Assembly (NCBI RefSeq): GCF_002139855.1
Contig: NZ_CP018789.1
Location: 186,001 to 250,000, forward strand
Length of the DNA: 64,000 nucleotides
Direction of reading: 5' to 3'
Origin: Campylobacter porcelli
GTDB lineage: Bacteria > Campylobacterota > Campylobacteria > Campylobacterales > Campylobacteraceae
Part shown: positions 47,611 through 57,511 of the stretch, one piece after another
Layout: the number at the start of each line of letters is the position of its first letter
Position numbering within the stretch: the first letter of the stretch is position 1
Made by a program: the position numbers and the translations under genes
The notes under the pieces: model-generated
The model's database searches: none
Told to the model about the DNA's origin: nothing
Seen by the model: the letters and a program-made list of their open reading frames with translations, nothing else

Positions 47611-48636
47611 ATGAAAATCTTAGTCTCATCACTGGAAGCATCAGCAAATTTGCACTTAACAGAGGTGCTAAAATATTTAGATAATAGCGAAATTTGCGGG
47701 ATATTTGATAGGAGATTTGGCGCTGCTTTGTATGATAGTAAGGAATTTAGCGCAATGGGGTTTGTGGAGATTTTGCCACTGATTTTTAAAGCTAAAAGAG
47801 CTTTAAAACAGATGGTAGAACTAGCTAAAAACTGCGATAAAGTCTTGCTAATTGATAGCCCAGCTTTTAACCTACCTTTAGCAAAAGCTATAAAAGAAGC
47901 TGGACTAAAATGCGAGATAACCTACTACATACTCCCACAGGTTTGGGCATGGAAAAAGAAAAGAGTAGCTAAGGTGGAGAGATATTGCGATAATCTAGCC
48001 TCAATTTTGCCTTTTGATGAGAGATATTACACTAAAAGCGTATATGTAGGCCACCCTTTGCTTGATGAGATAAAGGTGCAAAAAACAGAGCTTTTAAATA
48101 GCGAAGTTATAGCCTTTATGCCAGGGTCTAGAAGGAGCGAGATTAGCCGTTTAATGCCTATTTATAAAGAGGTCGCACGAAGCTTAAAGCATAAAAAACT
48201 CTTAGTTATCCCGCCGAATTTAAAAGATGATATAGATGAAATTTATGGTAACATTAGTGAGTTTGAAGTGGTTTTTGATACTCATAAAGCTCTTTTACAA
48301 AGTCAATTTGCCTTTATCTGCTCAGGCACTGCTACGCTTGAGGCAGCTCTTATAGGAACGCCTTTTGTGCTTTGCTACAAGGCAAAAGCGATTGATATAT
48401 GGCTTGCTAGAAAGCTTGTGAAGCTAAAACACGCAGGTCTTGCAAATATAATATTTGATTTTATGGGAAAAGAGCCTTTACATGATGAATTAATCCAAGA
48501 GCAAGTTACACCACAAAATTTACTTAATAGCTATAAAAGCTATGATGGGGCTAAATTTTTAAACGCTTGTAATGAGCTTAGGAGATATTTAAAGCACGGA
48601 AGTGCAAAGGGCGTGGCTGATATGCTTTTAAGATAA
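47611..48636 (+). CDS. lpxB: Lipid-A-disaccharide synthase
   Basis: From the ATG at 47611, with AAGGAAATTT before it, the product is 341 residues. A longer frame from 47572 would start upstream of the promoter and is not chosen. Motifs are SSLEASANLHL near the start (the SGExSGD-like loop), YYILPQVWAWKKKR, VGHPLLDE, MPGSRRSEI and CSGTATLEAALIG. It joins UDP-diacylglucosamine and lipid X in the lipid A pathway. It is somewhat shorter than the E. coli enzyme (382), as usual in Campylobacter. Confidence 0.94.
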   Translation: MKILVSSLEASANLHLTEVLKYLDNSEICGIFDRRFGAALYDSKEFSAMGFVEILPLIFKAKRALKQMVELAKNCDKVLLIDSPAFNLPLAKAIKEAGLKCEITYYILPQVWAWKKKRVAKVERYCDNLASILPFDERYYTKSVYVGHPLLDEIKVQKTELLNSEVIAFMPGSRRSEISRLMPIYKEVARSLKHKKLLVIPPNLKDDIDEIYGNISEFEVVFDTHKALLQSQFAFICSGTATLEAALIGTPFVLCYKAKAIDIWLARKLVKLKHAGLANIIFDFMGKEPLHDELIQEQVTPQNLLNSYKSYDGAKFLNACNELRRYLKHGSAKGVADMLLR

Positions 48637-48679
48637 AATAGGATAAAATCCTAAATTTAAATATTTTTAAGGAAAATTT

Positions 48680-49165
48680 ATGACTGAGCCAATGACAATT
48701 TATGGATATGAGAAGATCACAGCTGAGCTAAAAGATCTAAAAATGATCCAAAGACCAGCGATAGTAAAAGAGATAGATATAGCAAGAAGCCATGGGGATT
48801 TAAAAGAAAATGCCGAGTATCACGCCGCTAGAGAGAAGCAAGCTTTTATAGAAAATCGCATAGCTGAACTTAGCGATATAGTAAGCAGAGCAAAGGTCAT
48901 AGATCCAAGCGAGTATGAGCATGATAAGGTCAAATTTGGCTCAACTGTAACTATAATGGATATTGATAGCGAGGTAGAGACAACTTACACGATTGTAGGC
49001 ATAACAGAGAGTAATCTTAGTCGTGGGCTAATTTCAATATCTACCCCAATTGCTAAGCAGCTAATAGGCAAAAAAGAGGGCGATGAGGTGATTTTAACCT
49101 TACCAAATGGTAAAAGTGAGATAGAGATAGTCGAAGTAAAATATCAAGATATAGTTTTTGAGTAA
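48680..49165 (+). CDS. greA: Transcription elongation factor GreA
   Basis: The 161-residue factor has the N-terminal coiled coil (about 12-75, with [16 protein letters not shown] at the tip carrying the acidic residues) and the C-terminal FKBP-like domain ([20 protein letters not shown]-like [19 protein letters not shown]). It rescues backtracked RNA polymerase by stimulating transcript cleavage. An AAGGAAAATTT site precedes the ATG. Confidence 0.97.
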   Translation: MTEPMTIYGYEKITAELKDLKMIQRPAIVKEIDIARSHGDLKENAEYHAAREKQAFIENRIAELSDIVSRAKVIDPSEYEHDKVKFGSTVTIMDIDSEVETTYTIVGITESNLSRGLISISTPIAKQLIGKKEGDEVILTLPNGKSEIEIVEVKYQDIVFE

Positions 49166-49173
49166 GGTAGAAT

Positions 49174-50187
49174 ATGATAAGAGTAGGGGTAGTTGGTATT
49201 AGCGGATATACTGGGCTTGAGCTGGTTAAAATGCTGGTGGCTCATCCAAATTTTGAGCTTTGTTATGCTGGGGCTAGTAGTAGTGGGAAGTTATCTGATA
49301 GCTTTAGTAGTTTAAAAGGCGTGATCGATATGCCAATTGAGGTGGCAAATGCTGATGAGATAAAGGCTAGATGTGATTTGGTATTTTTGGCTTTGCCGCA
49401 TAAAGAGGCTATGAGTTTAGCTAGCAAACTTAGAAAAAGTGGCGTAAAGATAGTAGATCTCTCAGCTGATTATAGAGTAAGCCAGGAAAATTATGAGAAA
49501 AATTACTGCTCTCATATCGATTTAGATGGGCTAAAAGAGGCCGTTTATGGACTAGTGGAGATAAATAGAGACAGGATCAAAAACGCAAATTTAATAGCAA
49601 ATCCAGGGTGTTATCCTACTTGTTCGCTTTTAGCTTTGTTGCCATTTGCTAATATGATTGATAGTAAATTTGGCGTGATGATAGACGCTAAAAGCGGTCT
49701 AAGCGGAGCTGGAAAAAGCCTAAAGCCTAGTAGCCATTTTATCAGCGTAAATGAGAATATGAACGCCTACTTGCCACTTACTCACAGGCATAGTGATGAG
49801 ATTAAGGAGCATTTAAATTTAGCTTATAATACTGATATTGATGTGATGTTTGTGCCGCATTTAATCCCGCTTAGTCGTGGAATGCTAGTAAGTAGCTATG
49901 GGTATTTAAAGCCTGAATTTAAGGGTATTGATCCGTTGAGTGTTTTAAAAGATTTTTATAAAGATGAGAGATTTATACGCATTCGCACAGAGCCAGTATC
50001 TATAAAAGATGTGGCTGGGACGCATTTTTGCGATATTTTTGCTATGAATAAAGATGGGAAAATTTGGATAAATTCTAGTATAGATAATCTACTTCGTGGT
50101 GCTTCATCTCAGGCCTTAGCAAATGCTAATTTGATAATGGGGATAGATGAGGAGGTTGCCTTGCCAGTTATTGGGAATTCTATATGA
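49174..50187 (+). CDS. argC: N-acetyl-gamma-glutamyl-phosphate reductase
   Basis: The 337-residue NADPH enzyme of arginine synthesis starts MIRVGVVGISGYTGLEL and has the nucleophile C146 in ANPGCYPTC, and HLIPLSRGML. Length is normal. It overlaps the metallophosphoesterase gene by four bases and follows greA after eight. Confidence 0.96.
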   Translation: MIRVGVVGISGYTGLELVKMLVAHPNFELCYAGASSSGKLSDSFSSLKGVIDMPIEVANADEIKARCDLVFLALPHKEAMSLASKLRKSGVKIVDLSADYRVSQENYEKNYCSHIDLDGLKEAVYGLVEINRDRIKNANLIANPGCYPTCSLLALLPFANMIDSKFGVMIDAKSGLSGAGKSLKPSSHFISVNENMNAYLPLTHRHSDEIKEHLNLAYNTDIDVMFVPHLIPLSRGMLVSSYGYLKPEFKGIDPLSVLKDFYKDERFIRIRTEPVSIKDVAGTHFCDIFAMNKDGKIWINSSIDNLLRGASSQALANANLIMGIDEEVALPVIGNSI

Positions 50188-50900
50188 GAATTTTAGATGG
50201 GGCGATTTTTATAGCTGATGCTCATGAAAATATAAAACGCTTTGAGTTTTTAAAACTCATTAAAGCCTTTAATAAAGGCATTTTAAAGATACCACCGCAG
50301 ATATTTTTAGTTGGTGATATTTTTGATTTTTTAAGCTCTGCGCGCCATACTCAAGTGGTTTATAAGGAGTGGATTGATGAGTTAAATTTACTCTCTACAA
50401 AGACGCAAATACACTATTTTGAGGGCAATCACGACTTTAATCTTGGCTCAATTTTCCCAAATATTATGTTATATCCTATCTCATCGCAACCAGCTATTTT
50501 TACCCTTGATAATAAGCGTGTAGCCATAGCTCATGGGGATATATTTTTGGGATTTTTTACGCAAAATATATTGAAATTTTTGCGTAATTGTATATTTTTA
50601 AAATTTATGGATTTTCTTGATGGGGTTTTGAAATTTAAGATAACTAAGTGGATTTTATCTACTCAAAAAGATAAGAATTTATCCTATAAAATACCAAATT
50701 TCAAAGAGATTATAGCTCAAAAAATAGATAAATATAAGGCTGATGTTATTATCGAGGGGCACTATCATCAAGGTATTAAATTTAAGATAAATTCAAAAGA
50801 TTATATAAATTTACCTTGTTTTGCGTCTGAGCGTAGATATTTTATTGTAGAATACGCCGATGAAATTAAATTTCAACTTATAAGGAGCCCAAATGTTTGA
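50184..50900 (+). CDS. Calcineurin-like metallophosphoesterase, LpxH-like
   Basis: The 238-residue protein has the metallophosphoesterase set: ADAHEN near residue 11 (first metal Asp and His), VGDIFDFL, EGNHDFNLG, IAHGD and EGHYHQG. The EGHxHxG end and membrane-seeking FFTQNILKFLRNC segment agree with the LpxH class, UDP-2,3-diacylglucosamine diphosphatase, which makes lipid X for LpxB, whose gene lies 1.5 kb upstream. The exact substrate is inferred. It overlaps argC by four and cheV by eight bases. Confidence 0.8.
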   Translation: MRILDGAIFIADAHENIKRFEFLKLIKAFNKGILKIPPQIFLVGDIFDFLSSARHTQVVYKEWIDELNLLSTKTQIHYFEGNHDFNLGSIFPNIMLYPISSQPAIFTLDNKRVAIAHGDIFLGFFTQNILKFLRNCIFLKFMDFLDGVLKFKITKWILSTQKDKNLSYKIPNFKEIIAQKIDKYKADVIIEGHYHQGIKFKINSKDYINLPCFASERRYFIVEYADEIKFQLIRSPNV

Positions 50901-51849
50901 TGATAATATCTTAAAAACGGGTTCGAATGAGATGGAGCTTGTTGATTTTCGTATCTTAAAACAAGGCAAAGATGCTATATATGAAGGCATATATGGCGTC
51001 AATGTCGCTAAGGTCAAAGAGATCATAAAGATGCCAAATCTCACCGAACTACCAGGTGTGCCTGATTATATTGAGGGGATTTTTGACCTTCGTGGAGTTG
51101 TTATCCCCGTTATCAACCTTGCTAAATGGATGCAGATTGAAGAGCCAAAAGAGGCAATTTTAAAACCTAGAGTTATCATTGCTGAATTTAGCAATATTTT
51201 TATCGGTTTTATCGTCCATGAAGCAAAGAGAATTAGACGCATTAATTGGAAAGATATAGAGCCAGCTAATTTTGCTGGAAGTGCCGGTACTGGGACATTG
51301 GATAAATCCAAAATTACTGGCGTAACAAGAATAGAAAATGATGATGTTTTGCTGATTTTAGATCTTGAGAGCATTGTAGAAGAGCTTGGAATTTATCAGC
51401 CAAAAATGGAAGTTGAAGTTGGCGATATACATAAATTTAGCGGTGTAGCTCTTATCTTAGATGATAGTTTGACTGCTAGAAGGCTTGTTAGCGAAGCACT
51501 TACTAAGATGGGCTTAAGAGTAGTTGAGGCCAAAGATGGCGTAGAAGGGCTAGAGAAACTAAACGACCTATACTCAATGTATAAAGATGATTTAGAAGAT
51601 AATCTTCGTGTGATTATAAGCGATGTTGAGATGCCACAAATGGATGGATTCCACTTCGCTGCAAATGTAAAAGATGATAAGAGATTTACAAATATTCCTA
51701 TTATCTTTAACTCATCATTGAGTAATGAATTTAGCGAAATTCATGGCAAAGATGCTGGCGGAGATGTATTCTTAACCAAATTTAATGCCACAGAGTTTTA
51801 TTCAGCTGTTTCAAGAGTGATTGAATCACGCAAAAAATATATTAGTTAA
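50893..51849 (+). CDS. cheV: Chemotaxis coupling protein CheV
   Basis: The 318-residue protein joins a CheW-like domain (about 18-165, with EGIFDLRGVVIPVINLAKW) to a receiver domain (about 185-312) whose phosphate acceptor is D244 in IISDVEMPQMDGF. CheV couples receptors to CheA and may take up phosphate for adaptation. cheV-cheA-cheW is the known Campylobacter order, and cheA follows after ten bases. Confidence 0.95.
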   Translation: MFDDNILKTGSNEMELVDFRILKQGKDAIYEGIYGVNVAKVKEIIKMPNLTELPGVPDYIEGIFDLRGVVIPVINLAKWMQIEEPKEAILKPRVIIAEFSNIFIGFIVHEAKRIRRINWKDIEPANFAGSAGTGTLDKSKITGVTRIENDDVLLILDLESIVEELGIYQPKMEVEVGDIHKFSGVALILDDSLTARRLVSEALTKMGLRVVEAKDGVEGLEKLNDLYSMYKDDLEDNLRVIISDVEMPQMDGFHFAANVKDDKRFTNIPIIFNSSLSNEFSEIHGKDAGGDVFLTKFNATEFYSAVSRVIESRKKYIS

Positions 51850-51859
51850 GAGGTGATTT

Positions 51860-54187
51860 ATGGATGATATGCAAGAAATACTAGAAGACTTTTTAGTTGA
51901 GGCATTTGAGCTTATTGAGCAAATAGATCATGATTTGGTTGAGCTAGAGTCTAATCCTGAGGATTTAGAGCTATTAAATCGTATTTTCCGTGTTGCTCAC
52001 ACAGTAAAAGGTAGCTCATCATTTTTAAATTTTGATGTCTTAACAAAACTTACTCACCATATGGAAGATGTGTTAAATAAAGCTCGCCATGGGGAGTTAA
52101 AGATTACTCCAGATATTATGGATGTGGTTTTAGAATCAGTTGATATGATGAAAGCACTTTTAAGAAGTATTAGAGAGCGTGGAAATGATACTGATGCTGG
52201 TGTGAGTATATCTGATATATGCGATAGACTTACAGCCATTAACGAAGGTAGAACTCCAGAGGTTAGCAGTGCATCTACTACTAAAGATGAGCTAAAAGAA
52301 GAGCTCCCAGTTCAAACAAAAGAAGCTCCAGCACAAGAGCAAGAAGCTGAGCAAGAAGTAGATGTAAATAGCTTAAGCGAAGATGAGGTAGAAGCTGAAA
52401 TTGAAAGACTTCTTAAAGTTCGCAAAGCTGAAGATCAAGCCAGAAGAGAAAAGCAAAAGCAAAGCAGTGAGCAGCCAGCTCCAAAAGAGCAAGCCCAATC
52501 GCCTAAACCACAAGCTCTAAAATCATCAAAAGAGCAAACTCCAGCCCACTCTAGCTCATCAGCAGTAGAGCAAACTATTAGGGTTGAGGTAAAAAGACTT
52601 GATAATTTGATGAATTTGATTGGTGAATTAGTTCTTGGCAAAAATAGACTCCTTAAAATTTATGATGATGTAGAAGAGAGATATGAAGGAGAGAAGTTCT
52701 TAGAAGAGTTAAATCAAGTTGTAAGCCAATTAAGCTTAGTAACTACTGATATTCAACTTGCTGTTATGAAAACAAGAATGCTACCAATTGCTAAGGTATT
52801 TAATAAATTCCCAAGAATGGTGCGTGATCTAAGCCGTGAGCTAGGCAAACAAATTGATCTAGAAATAAGTGGTGAAGAGACAGAGCTTGATAAATCAATT
52901 GTCGAAGAGATCGGCGATCCGCTTGTTCATATAATTAGAAATTCTTGCGACCATGGTATTGAAGATCCTAAAGATAGGCTAGCAGCTGGAAAACCTGAAA
53001 AAGGCGTAATCCAACTAAAAGCTTATAATGAGGGAAATCATATCGTTGTTGAGATAGTAGATGATGGTAAAGGGATTGATGCTTTAGCTGTGAAGATGAA
53101 AGCTCTTGAAAGAGGCATAATCACAGAAAGAGAAGTAGATAGTATGAGCGATAAAGAGGCATATTCGCTTATATTTAAGCCAGGATTTTCTATGGCTAAG
53201 CAAGTTACCAATGTTAGCGGTCGTGGCGTGGGAATGGATGTCGTTAAGACAAATATTGAGAAATTAAATGGTATAATTGATATAGAGAGCGAAGTTGGAA
53301 AAGGCACAATTATGAAGCTTAAAATTCCACTAACTCTAGCAATTATACAATCCCTATTAGTAGGCTCTCAAGAGGAATTTTATGCTATCCCACTAGCAAG
53401 CGTTAAAGAAACAGTAAGAGTCCCAGTAGATAATATCTATACAATCGAGGGTAAAAATGTCCTTAGACTTAGAGATGAAGTTCTTAGCCTTGTTAGACTT
53501 AGTGATCTATTTGGTGTTAAGCAGATATTTGAAAGCGGCGATCAAACATATGTAGTTGTAATTAATGTTGCTGATAGTAAGCTTGGTATTATAGTTGATA
53601 GCTTGATTGGTCAAGAGGAGATCGTTATTAAATCTCTTGGAAATTATTTACAAAATATTCGCGGAATTGCTGGTGGTACCATTAGAGGCGATGGTAAGGT
53701 AACACTAATTGTCGATGTTGGTATGATAATGGATATGGCAAAAGAGATTAAAATAGATATTAGAGCTAGTATGGAATCAAACGCTCAAATGGCTAAAAAA
53801 GAAAAACCAAGTGATTATAAAGTTTTAATTGTTGATGACTCTAAGATGGATAGGACAATTATGCAAAAATCACTTGAACCAATTGGTGTAACTGTGATAG
53901 AAGCGACAAATGGTATTGAAGCGTTAAATATTGTCAAATCAGGAGATCACAGCATAGATGCAATGCTTATAGATATTGAGATGCCTAGAATGGATGGTTA
54001 TACATTGGCTGGAGAGATTAGAAAATACTCTAAATATCGCAATTTGCCACTAATTGCAGTTACAAGTAGAACAAGTAAAAGCGACCGCTTAAGGGGCGTA
54101 GAAGTAGGTATGACTGAGTATATTACTAAACCATACTCTCCAGAATACTTAGAAAATGTCGTAAGAAAAAATATAAAGCTAGTGTAA
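51860..54187 (+). CDS. cheA: Chemotaxis histidine kinase CheA with a C-terminal receiver domain
   Basis: The 775-residue kinase has a P1 domain with the phosphorylated H47 (VAHTVKGSSS). A Glu/Gln/Lys-rich linker from about 135 to 240 has no visible P2 domain. P3 follows (LDNLMNLIGELVLGKNRLL), then P4 with HIIRNSCDHGIE and DDGKGID, a CheW-like P5, and a receiver domain at about 650-775 (LIVDDSKMDRTIM, DIEMPRMDGY). The CheA-receiver fusion is normal in Campylobacter. Neighbours cheV and cheW complete the array core. Confidence 0.97.
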   Translation: MDDMQEILEDFLVEAFELIEQIDHDLVELESNPEDLELLNRIFRVAHTVKGSSSFLNFDVLTKLTHHMEDVLNKARHGELKITPDIMDVVLESVDMMKALLRSIRERGNDTDAGVSISDICDRLTAINEGRTPEVSSASTTKDELKEELPVQTKEAPAQEQEAEQEVDVNSLSEDEVEAEIERLLKVRKAEDQARREKQKQSSEQPAPKEQAQSPKPQALKSSKEQTPAHSSSSAVEQTIRVEVKRLDNLMNLIGELVLGKNRLLKIYDDVEERYEGEKFLEELNQVVSQLSLVTTDIQLAVMKTRMLPIAKVFNKFPRMVRDLSRELGKQIDLEISGEETELDKSIVEEIGDPLVHIIRNSCDHGIEDPKDRLAAGKPEKGVIQLKAYNEGNHIVVEIVDDGKGIDALAVKMKALERGIITEREVDSMSDKEAYSLIFKPGFSMAKQVTNVSGRGVGMDVVKTNIEKLNGIIDIESEVGKGTIMKLKIPLTLAIIQSLLVGSQEEFYAIPLASVKETVRVPVDNIYTIEGKNVLRLRDEVLSLVRLSDLFGVKQIFESGDQTYVVVINVADSKLGIIVDSLIGQEEIVIKSLGNYLQNIRGIAGGTIRGDGKVTLIVDVGMIMDMAKEIKIDIRASMESNAQMAKKEKPSDYKVLIVDDSKMDRTIMQKSLEPIGVTVIEATNGIEALNIVKSGDHSIDAMLIDIEMPRMDGYTLAGEIRKYSKYRNLPLIAVTSRTSKSDRLRGVEVGMTEYITKPYSPEYLENVVRKNIKLV

Positions 54188-54196
54188 GGAAGTAAA

Positions 54197-54697
54197 ATGA
54201 GCGATAAATTAGGTGAAGTTTTACAAAGGCAAAAACAGCAAATAAGCGAACCTGAAAATATAAAAGATAGAGAAGAGATAGAACAACTCGTAGGCTTTAT
54301 CGTTGGTGATGAGGAGTTTGCTATTCCAATTTTATATATAAAAGAGATTATCAAGCCAATTGAATACACTAGAGTTCCTAGTGTGCCACCATATGTGCTT
54401 GGTGTGTTTAATCTTAGGGGTAGTGTTATCCCTTTGATAGATTTAAGAATTAGATTTAATCTTGAACCTAGTAAAATGACAGCAAATACCAGATATATCG
54501 TTATGCAAGATAGCGAAAATATCGCTGGTTTTGTCATAGATAGGCTTACAGAGGCTATTAGAATAAATACAAATCAAATAGACCAGCCGCCTGAAACTCT
54601 AGCTAAAGATAAAGGAATGATACAAGGTATCGGTAAAAGAGATAATAATATCTTAACGATATTAAAGGTTGAATCTTTATTAAAGCGTGATTTTTAA
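54197..54697 (+). CDS. cheW: Chemotaxis coupling protein CheW
   Basis: The 166-residue protein consists of one CheW domain (LVGFIVGDEEFAIPILYIKEI, LGVFNLRGSVIPLIDLRIRF, GFVIDRLTEAI). It links chemoreceptors with CheA. It starts nine bases after cheA. An AAGGAAGT site precedes the ATG. Confidence 0.97.
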   Translation: MSDKLGEVLQRQKQQISEPENIKDREEIEQLVGFIVGDEEFAIPILYIKEIIKPIEYTRVPSVPPYVLGVFNLRGSVIPLIDLRIRFNLEPSKMTANTRYIVMQDSENIAGFVIDRLTEAIRINTNQIDQPPETLAKDKGMIQGIGKRDNNILTILKVESLLKRDF

Positions 54698-54706
54698 GGC
54701 ATTTAA

Positions 54707-55330
54707 ATGATAAAACTTTGTGTTTTTGATTTTGATTCTACTCTTATGGATGGTGAGACTATTACCATCCTCTCAAGAGCGATGGGTAAAGAAAAAGAGG
54801 TGGGCGAGATCACTGCTAGAGCTATGGCAGGTGAGCTTGATTTTTATGAAAGTCTTATAAAAAGAGTTAGATTGATTGAGGGCTTAGAGCTTAATAGAGC
54901 CTTAGAAATTGCTTCAAATTTACCATTTATCACTGGTGCAAGTGATATTATCTCATATTTAAAATCCAAAAATATTAAGATAGTTGTATTTAGCGGTGGA
55001 TTTCATATAGCAACAGATATAGCACAAAATAAACTAGGCTTTGATATAAATTTTGCCAATGAACTCCACCATAAAAATGGAATTTTAACTGGCAATGTAG
55101 GCGGAGAGATGATGTTTGGCGACTCTAAGGGTAAGATGCTTAAAAGACTTAAAGATTTTTTAGGTTTAAATAAAGATGAAGTAGCTTGTGTGGGCGATGG
55201 GGCAAATGATATATCTATGTTTAAAGAAGCTAGCACCGGTATTGCCTTTTGCGCAAATCAGGTATTAAAAGACGCTGCTACTCATATAATAGATATTAAA
55301 GACTTAAACGAGATTAAAAAGATTATATAA
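54707..55330 (+). CDS. serB: Phosphoserine phosphatase
   Basis: The 207-residue HAD phosphatase has motif I DFDSTLMDGET with nucleophile D8 and acid D10, motif II VVFSGGF, and motif IV CVGDGANDISMF. It releases serine from phosphoserine, the last step of serine synthesis. It lacks the N-terminal ACT part found in E. coli, normal for this group. Overlap-free spacing of nine bases on each side places it in the che operon. Confidence 0.95.
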   Translation: MIKLCVFDFDSTLMDGETITILSRAMGKEKEVGEITARAMAGELDFYESLIKRVRLIEGLELNRALEIASNLPFITGASDIISYLKSKNIKIVVFSGGFHIATDIAQNKLGFDINFANELHHKNGILTGNVGGEMMFGDSKGKMLKRLKDFLGLNKDEVACVGDGANDISMFKEASTGIAFCANQVLKDAATHIIDIKDLNEIKKII

Positions 55331-55339
55331 AGGTAGAAA

Positions 55340-56320
55340 ATGAAAGAGATTAATTTCTCTCTTTGGTGTGATTTTTTAGAGCGTGATTTTATAAATTCAA
55401 ATTTCACGCAGCTAATCCAAAATAGCGTAATTAACGGCGTTACAAGCAATCCAAGCATATTTAAAAATGCTATTTGTAGCTCAAAAGCCTATAGTGAGTT
55501 AAAGGATAAATTTAGAAAAAAAGATCCAAAAAAACTATATGAAATTTTAGCTACAAATGATATTAAAATGGCAGCTACTAAGTTGCTTGGTAATTACGCA
55601 AGAGGCGATGATGGCTTTGTCAGTATCGAGATAGATCCAAATTTAATTTTAACAAGCGATATTGTCGAAGAGGGCAAAAGGCTATATAATACAATTAAAA
55701 TGCCAAATGTGATGATTAAAATCCCAGCTATTTCATCTGGATTTGAAGCGATGAGTGAGCTAATGAAAAAAGGAATTAATGTCAATGCTACGCTTATTTT
55801 TTCTAATTCTCAAGCCAAAGAGTGCCTAGAGGCATTTAAAGAAGGAACGAAAAAATATAGCAAAAGATTTCCGCAAACCACTTTACCTCAAGGGGTAATT
55901 AGCGTATTTGTAAGTCGCTTTGATAGATTGCTTGATGAGAAGCTCGAAGATAGAGCTAAATTTGGGATTTATAACGCAACAAGCATATACAATCAAATCC
56001 AAAATGCCAATCAGAGTAATGTAAGAACTCTATTTGCAAGCACAGGCGTTAAGGATGGGAGTTTGCCAGCGGATTATTATATCAAAGAGCTTTTATATCC
56101 AAATTCTATAAATACAGCACCACTTGATACCATCAAAGCTTTTATTGCTAGTGGCGATTTTAGGGCTAAAGCTTTGCCAAGCGATGATGAAATATCTAAA
56201 TTTATGGCAAATGCAAAGGTGCTTGGTATAGATTATAATAGAGTTTGTTCAGAGCTTTTAGATGATGGTTTAGAGGCGTTTGTAACGGCTTTTGATGAGA
56301 TTTTAGCGTCGCTATCATAA
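55340..56320 (+). CDS. tal: Transaldolase
   Basis: The 326-residue enzyme of the non-oxidative pentose phosphate pathway has GVTSNPSIFKNAI near the start, the Schiff-base lysine in NVMIKIPAISSG (about residue 131) and NATLIFSNSQA. Campylobacter depends on this route for pentoses because glycolysis is incomplete. Length corresponds to the longer type (about 325). It follows serB after nine bases. Confidence 0.95.
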   Translation: MKEINFSLWCDFLERDFINSNFTQLIQNSVINGVTSNPSIFKNAICSSKAYSELKDKFRKKDPKKLYEILATNDIKMAATKLLGNYARGDDGFVSIEIDPNLILTSDIVEEGKRLYNTIKMPNVMIKIPAISSGFEAMSELMKKGINVNATLIFSNSQAKECLEAFKEGTKKYSKRFPQTTLPQGVISVFVSRFDRLLDEKLEDRAKFGIYNATSIYNQIQNANQSNVRTLFASTGVKDGSLPADYYIKELLYPNSINTAPLDTIKAFIASGDFRAKALPSDDEISKFMANAKVLGIDYNRVCSELLDDGLEAFVTAFDEILASLS

Positions 56321-56342
56321 GTTTAAATTTATATTTTTTGGC

Positions 56343-56348
56343 TATAAT
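56343..56348 (+). promoter_or_regulatory. rplY: -10 box for rplY-pth inside an inverted repeat
   Basis: TATAAT sits in the loop of the repeat TTGGC (56338-56342) / GCCAA (56350-56354), 29 bases before the ATG. The repeat may be chance or may let a regulator cover the -10. Confidence 0.5.
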
Positions 56349-56377
56349 TGCCAACTATTTTATTTTAAGGAAAGATA

Positions 56378-56914
56378 ATGTTAGAAGGCATTGTTAGAGA
56401 GAGTATTGACAAAAGAAGCACTAAAGCTCTTAGAAAAGATGGTTATCTAATCGCCAACATTTACGCAAAAGGTATTGAAAATATCAATGCTGCTTTTAAA
56501 GTAAATGATTTTATCAAAGCTGTAAAGGCTAAAAGCGGTTTGAAATTTGATGTAAGCGTAGGTGGTAAAACCTATAATGTTGTAGTGGTTGATTATCAAA
56601 AACACCCAGTAACAAGTATTTTAAAACATGTTGATTTAAAAGTTGTCTTACCAGATGTTGAATCAAAATATTTAGTCCCAGTTATTCCTGTTGGCACTCC
56701 AGCTGGTATTAAAAACAAAGGCGTTTTACTACAATCTAAAAAGCGTTTAAAAGTCAAATGTAAAGGCAAAGACCTTCCAGATAGCTTTAAAGTAGATGTA
56801 TCTCCACTTGATATAGATGATACAATATTAGTTCGTGATATTAAGGCTCCACAAAATGTTCGCATTATAGATGCGGGTCGTGTAGCCGTTTTAGGTGTAG
56901 TAAAAGCTAAGTAA
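56378..56914 (+). CDS. rplY: 50S ribosomal protein L25, long (CTC) form
   Basis: The 178-residue protein has the L25 fold with 5S rRNA-binding start ([25 protein letters not shown]) and a C-terminal CTC beta domain ([32 protein letters not shown]). This is the stress-type long form. It overlaps pth by one base (TAATG). Confidence 0.95.
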   Translation: MLEGIVRESIDKRSTKALRKDGYLIANIYAKGIENINAAFKVNDFIKAVKAKSGLKFDVSVGGKTYNVVVVDYQKHPVTSILKHVDLKVVLPDVESKYLVPVIPVGTPAGIKNKGVLLQSKKRLKVKCKGKDLPDSFKVDVSPLDIDDTILVRDIKAPQNVRIIDAGRVAVLGVVKAK

Positions 56915-57459
56915 TGACCCTAATAGCTGGGCTAGGCAATATTGGCAAAGAGTATGAAAATACTCGCCATAATGTTGGATTTATGCTAATTGACCTTATG
57001 CTTAAAGATGGCGGTTATAGCGATGTAAGTTCAGCTAAATTTCAAGGTGAGCTATATAAAAAAGGCTCCCTTCTCCTTCTTAAACCATCTACATATATGA
57101 ATGCTAGTGGTAACTCATTAAAAGCTGTAAATGATTTTTATAAGCCTAGCCAGATTATTGTCGTTCATGATGAGCTTGATATAGCTTTTGGGGCGATGAG
57201 ATTTAAAAATGGTGGCAGTAGTGGTGGCCACAATGGCATCAAATCCATAGATAAGCTAATAGGCAATGGCTATGATAGAGTCCGCATAGGTATAGGTCGT
57301 AGTGATAAAAGCGTGATTGATTATGTTTTAGGCAAGTTTGATAGCGATGAGATGAAAAAGCTTGATGGGATATTATCTCATGCTAAAGAGGCTATTTTGG
57401 CTTTAGTAAATTCAAAAGATATAGCGGCAATCTCATCTAAATTTACACTTAAGACTTAA
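56914..57459 (+). CDS. pth: Peptidyl-tRNA hydrolase
   Basis: The 181-residue enzyme has [18 protein letters not shown] with catalytic H19, [22 protein letters not shown] and [13 protein letters not shown]. It releases peptides from stalled peptidyl-tRNA. The rplY-pth pair is conserved in Campylobacter. It starts at the rplY stop. Confidence 0.97.
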   Translation: MTLIAGLGNIGKEYENTRHNVGFMLIDLMLKDGGYSDVSSAKFQGELYKKGSLLLLKPSTYMNASGNSLKAVNDFYKPSQIIVVHDELDIAFGAMRFKNGGSSGGHNGIKSIDKLIGNGYDRVRIGIGRSDKSVIDYVLGKFDSDEMKKLDGILSHAKEAILALVNSKDIAAISSKFTLKT

Positions 57460-57481
57460 AAATATCTTAATCTAAATTTGA

Positions 57482-57487
57482 TATAAT
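57482..57487 (+). promoter_or_regulatory. nspC: -10 box for nspC
   Basis: TATAAT in TTTGATATAATACC, 24 bases before the ATG; typical vegetative -10. Confidence 0.5.
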
Positions 57488-57511
57488 ACCCCAATTAAAT
57501 TTAGGAATAAT

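Noticed and set aside
53998-54537. A 179-residue minus-strand frame across the cheA/cheW junction
   Set aside because: Both plus-strand genes are certain by motifs. The antisense product is a Leu/Ser/Ile-rich artefact and spans two genes.
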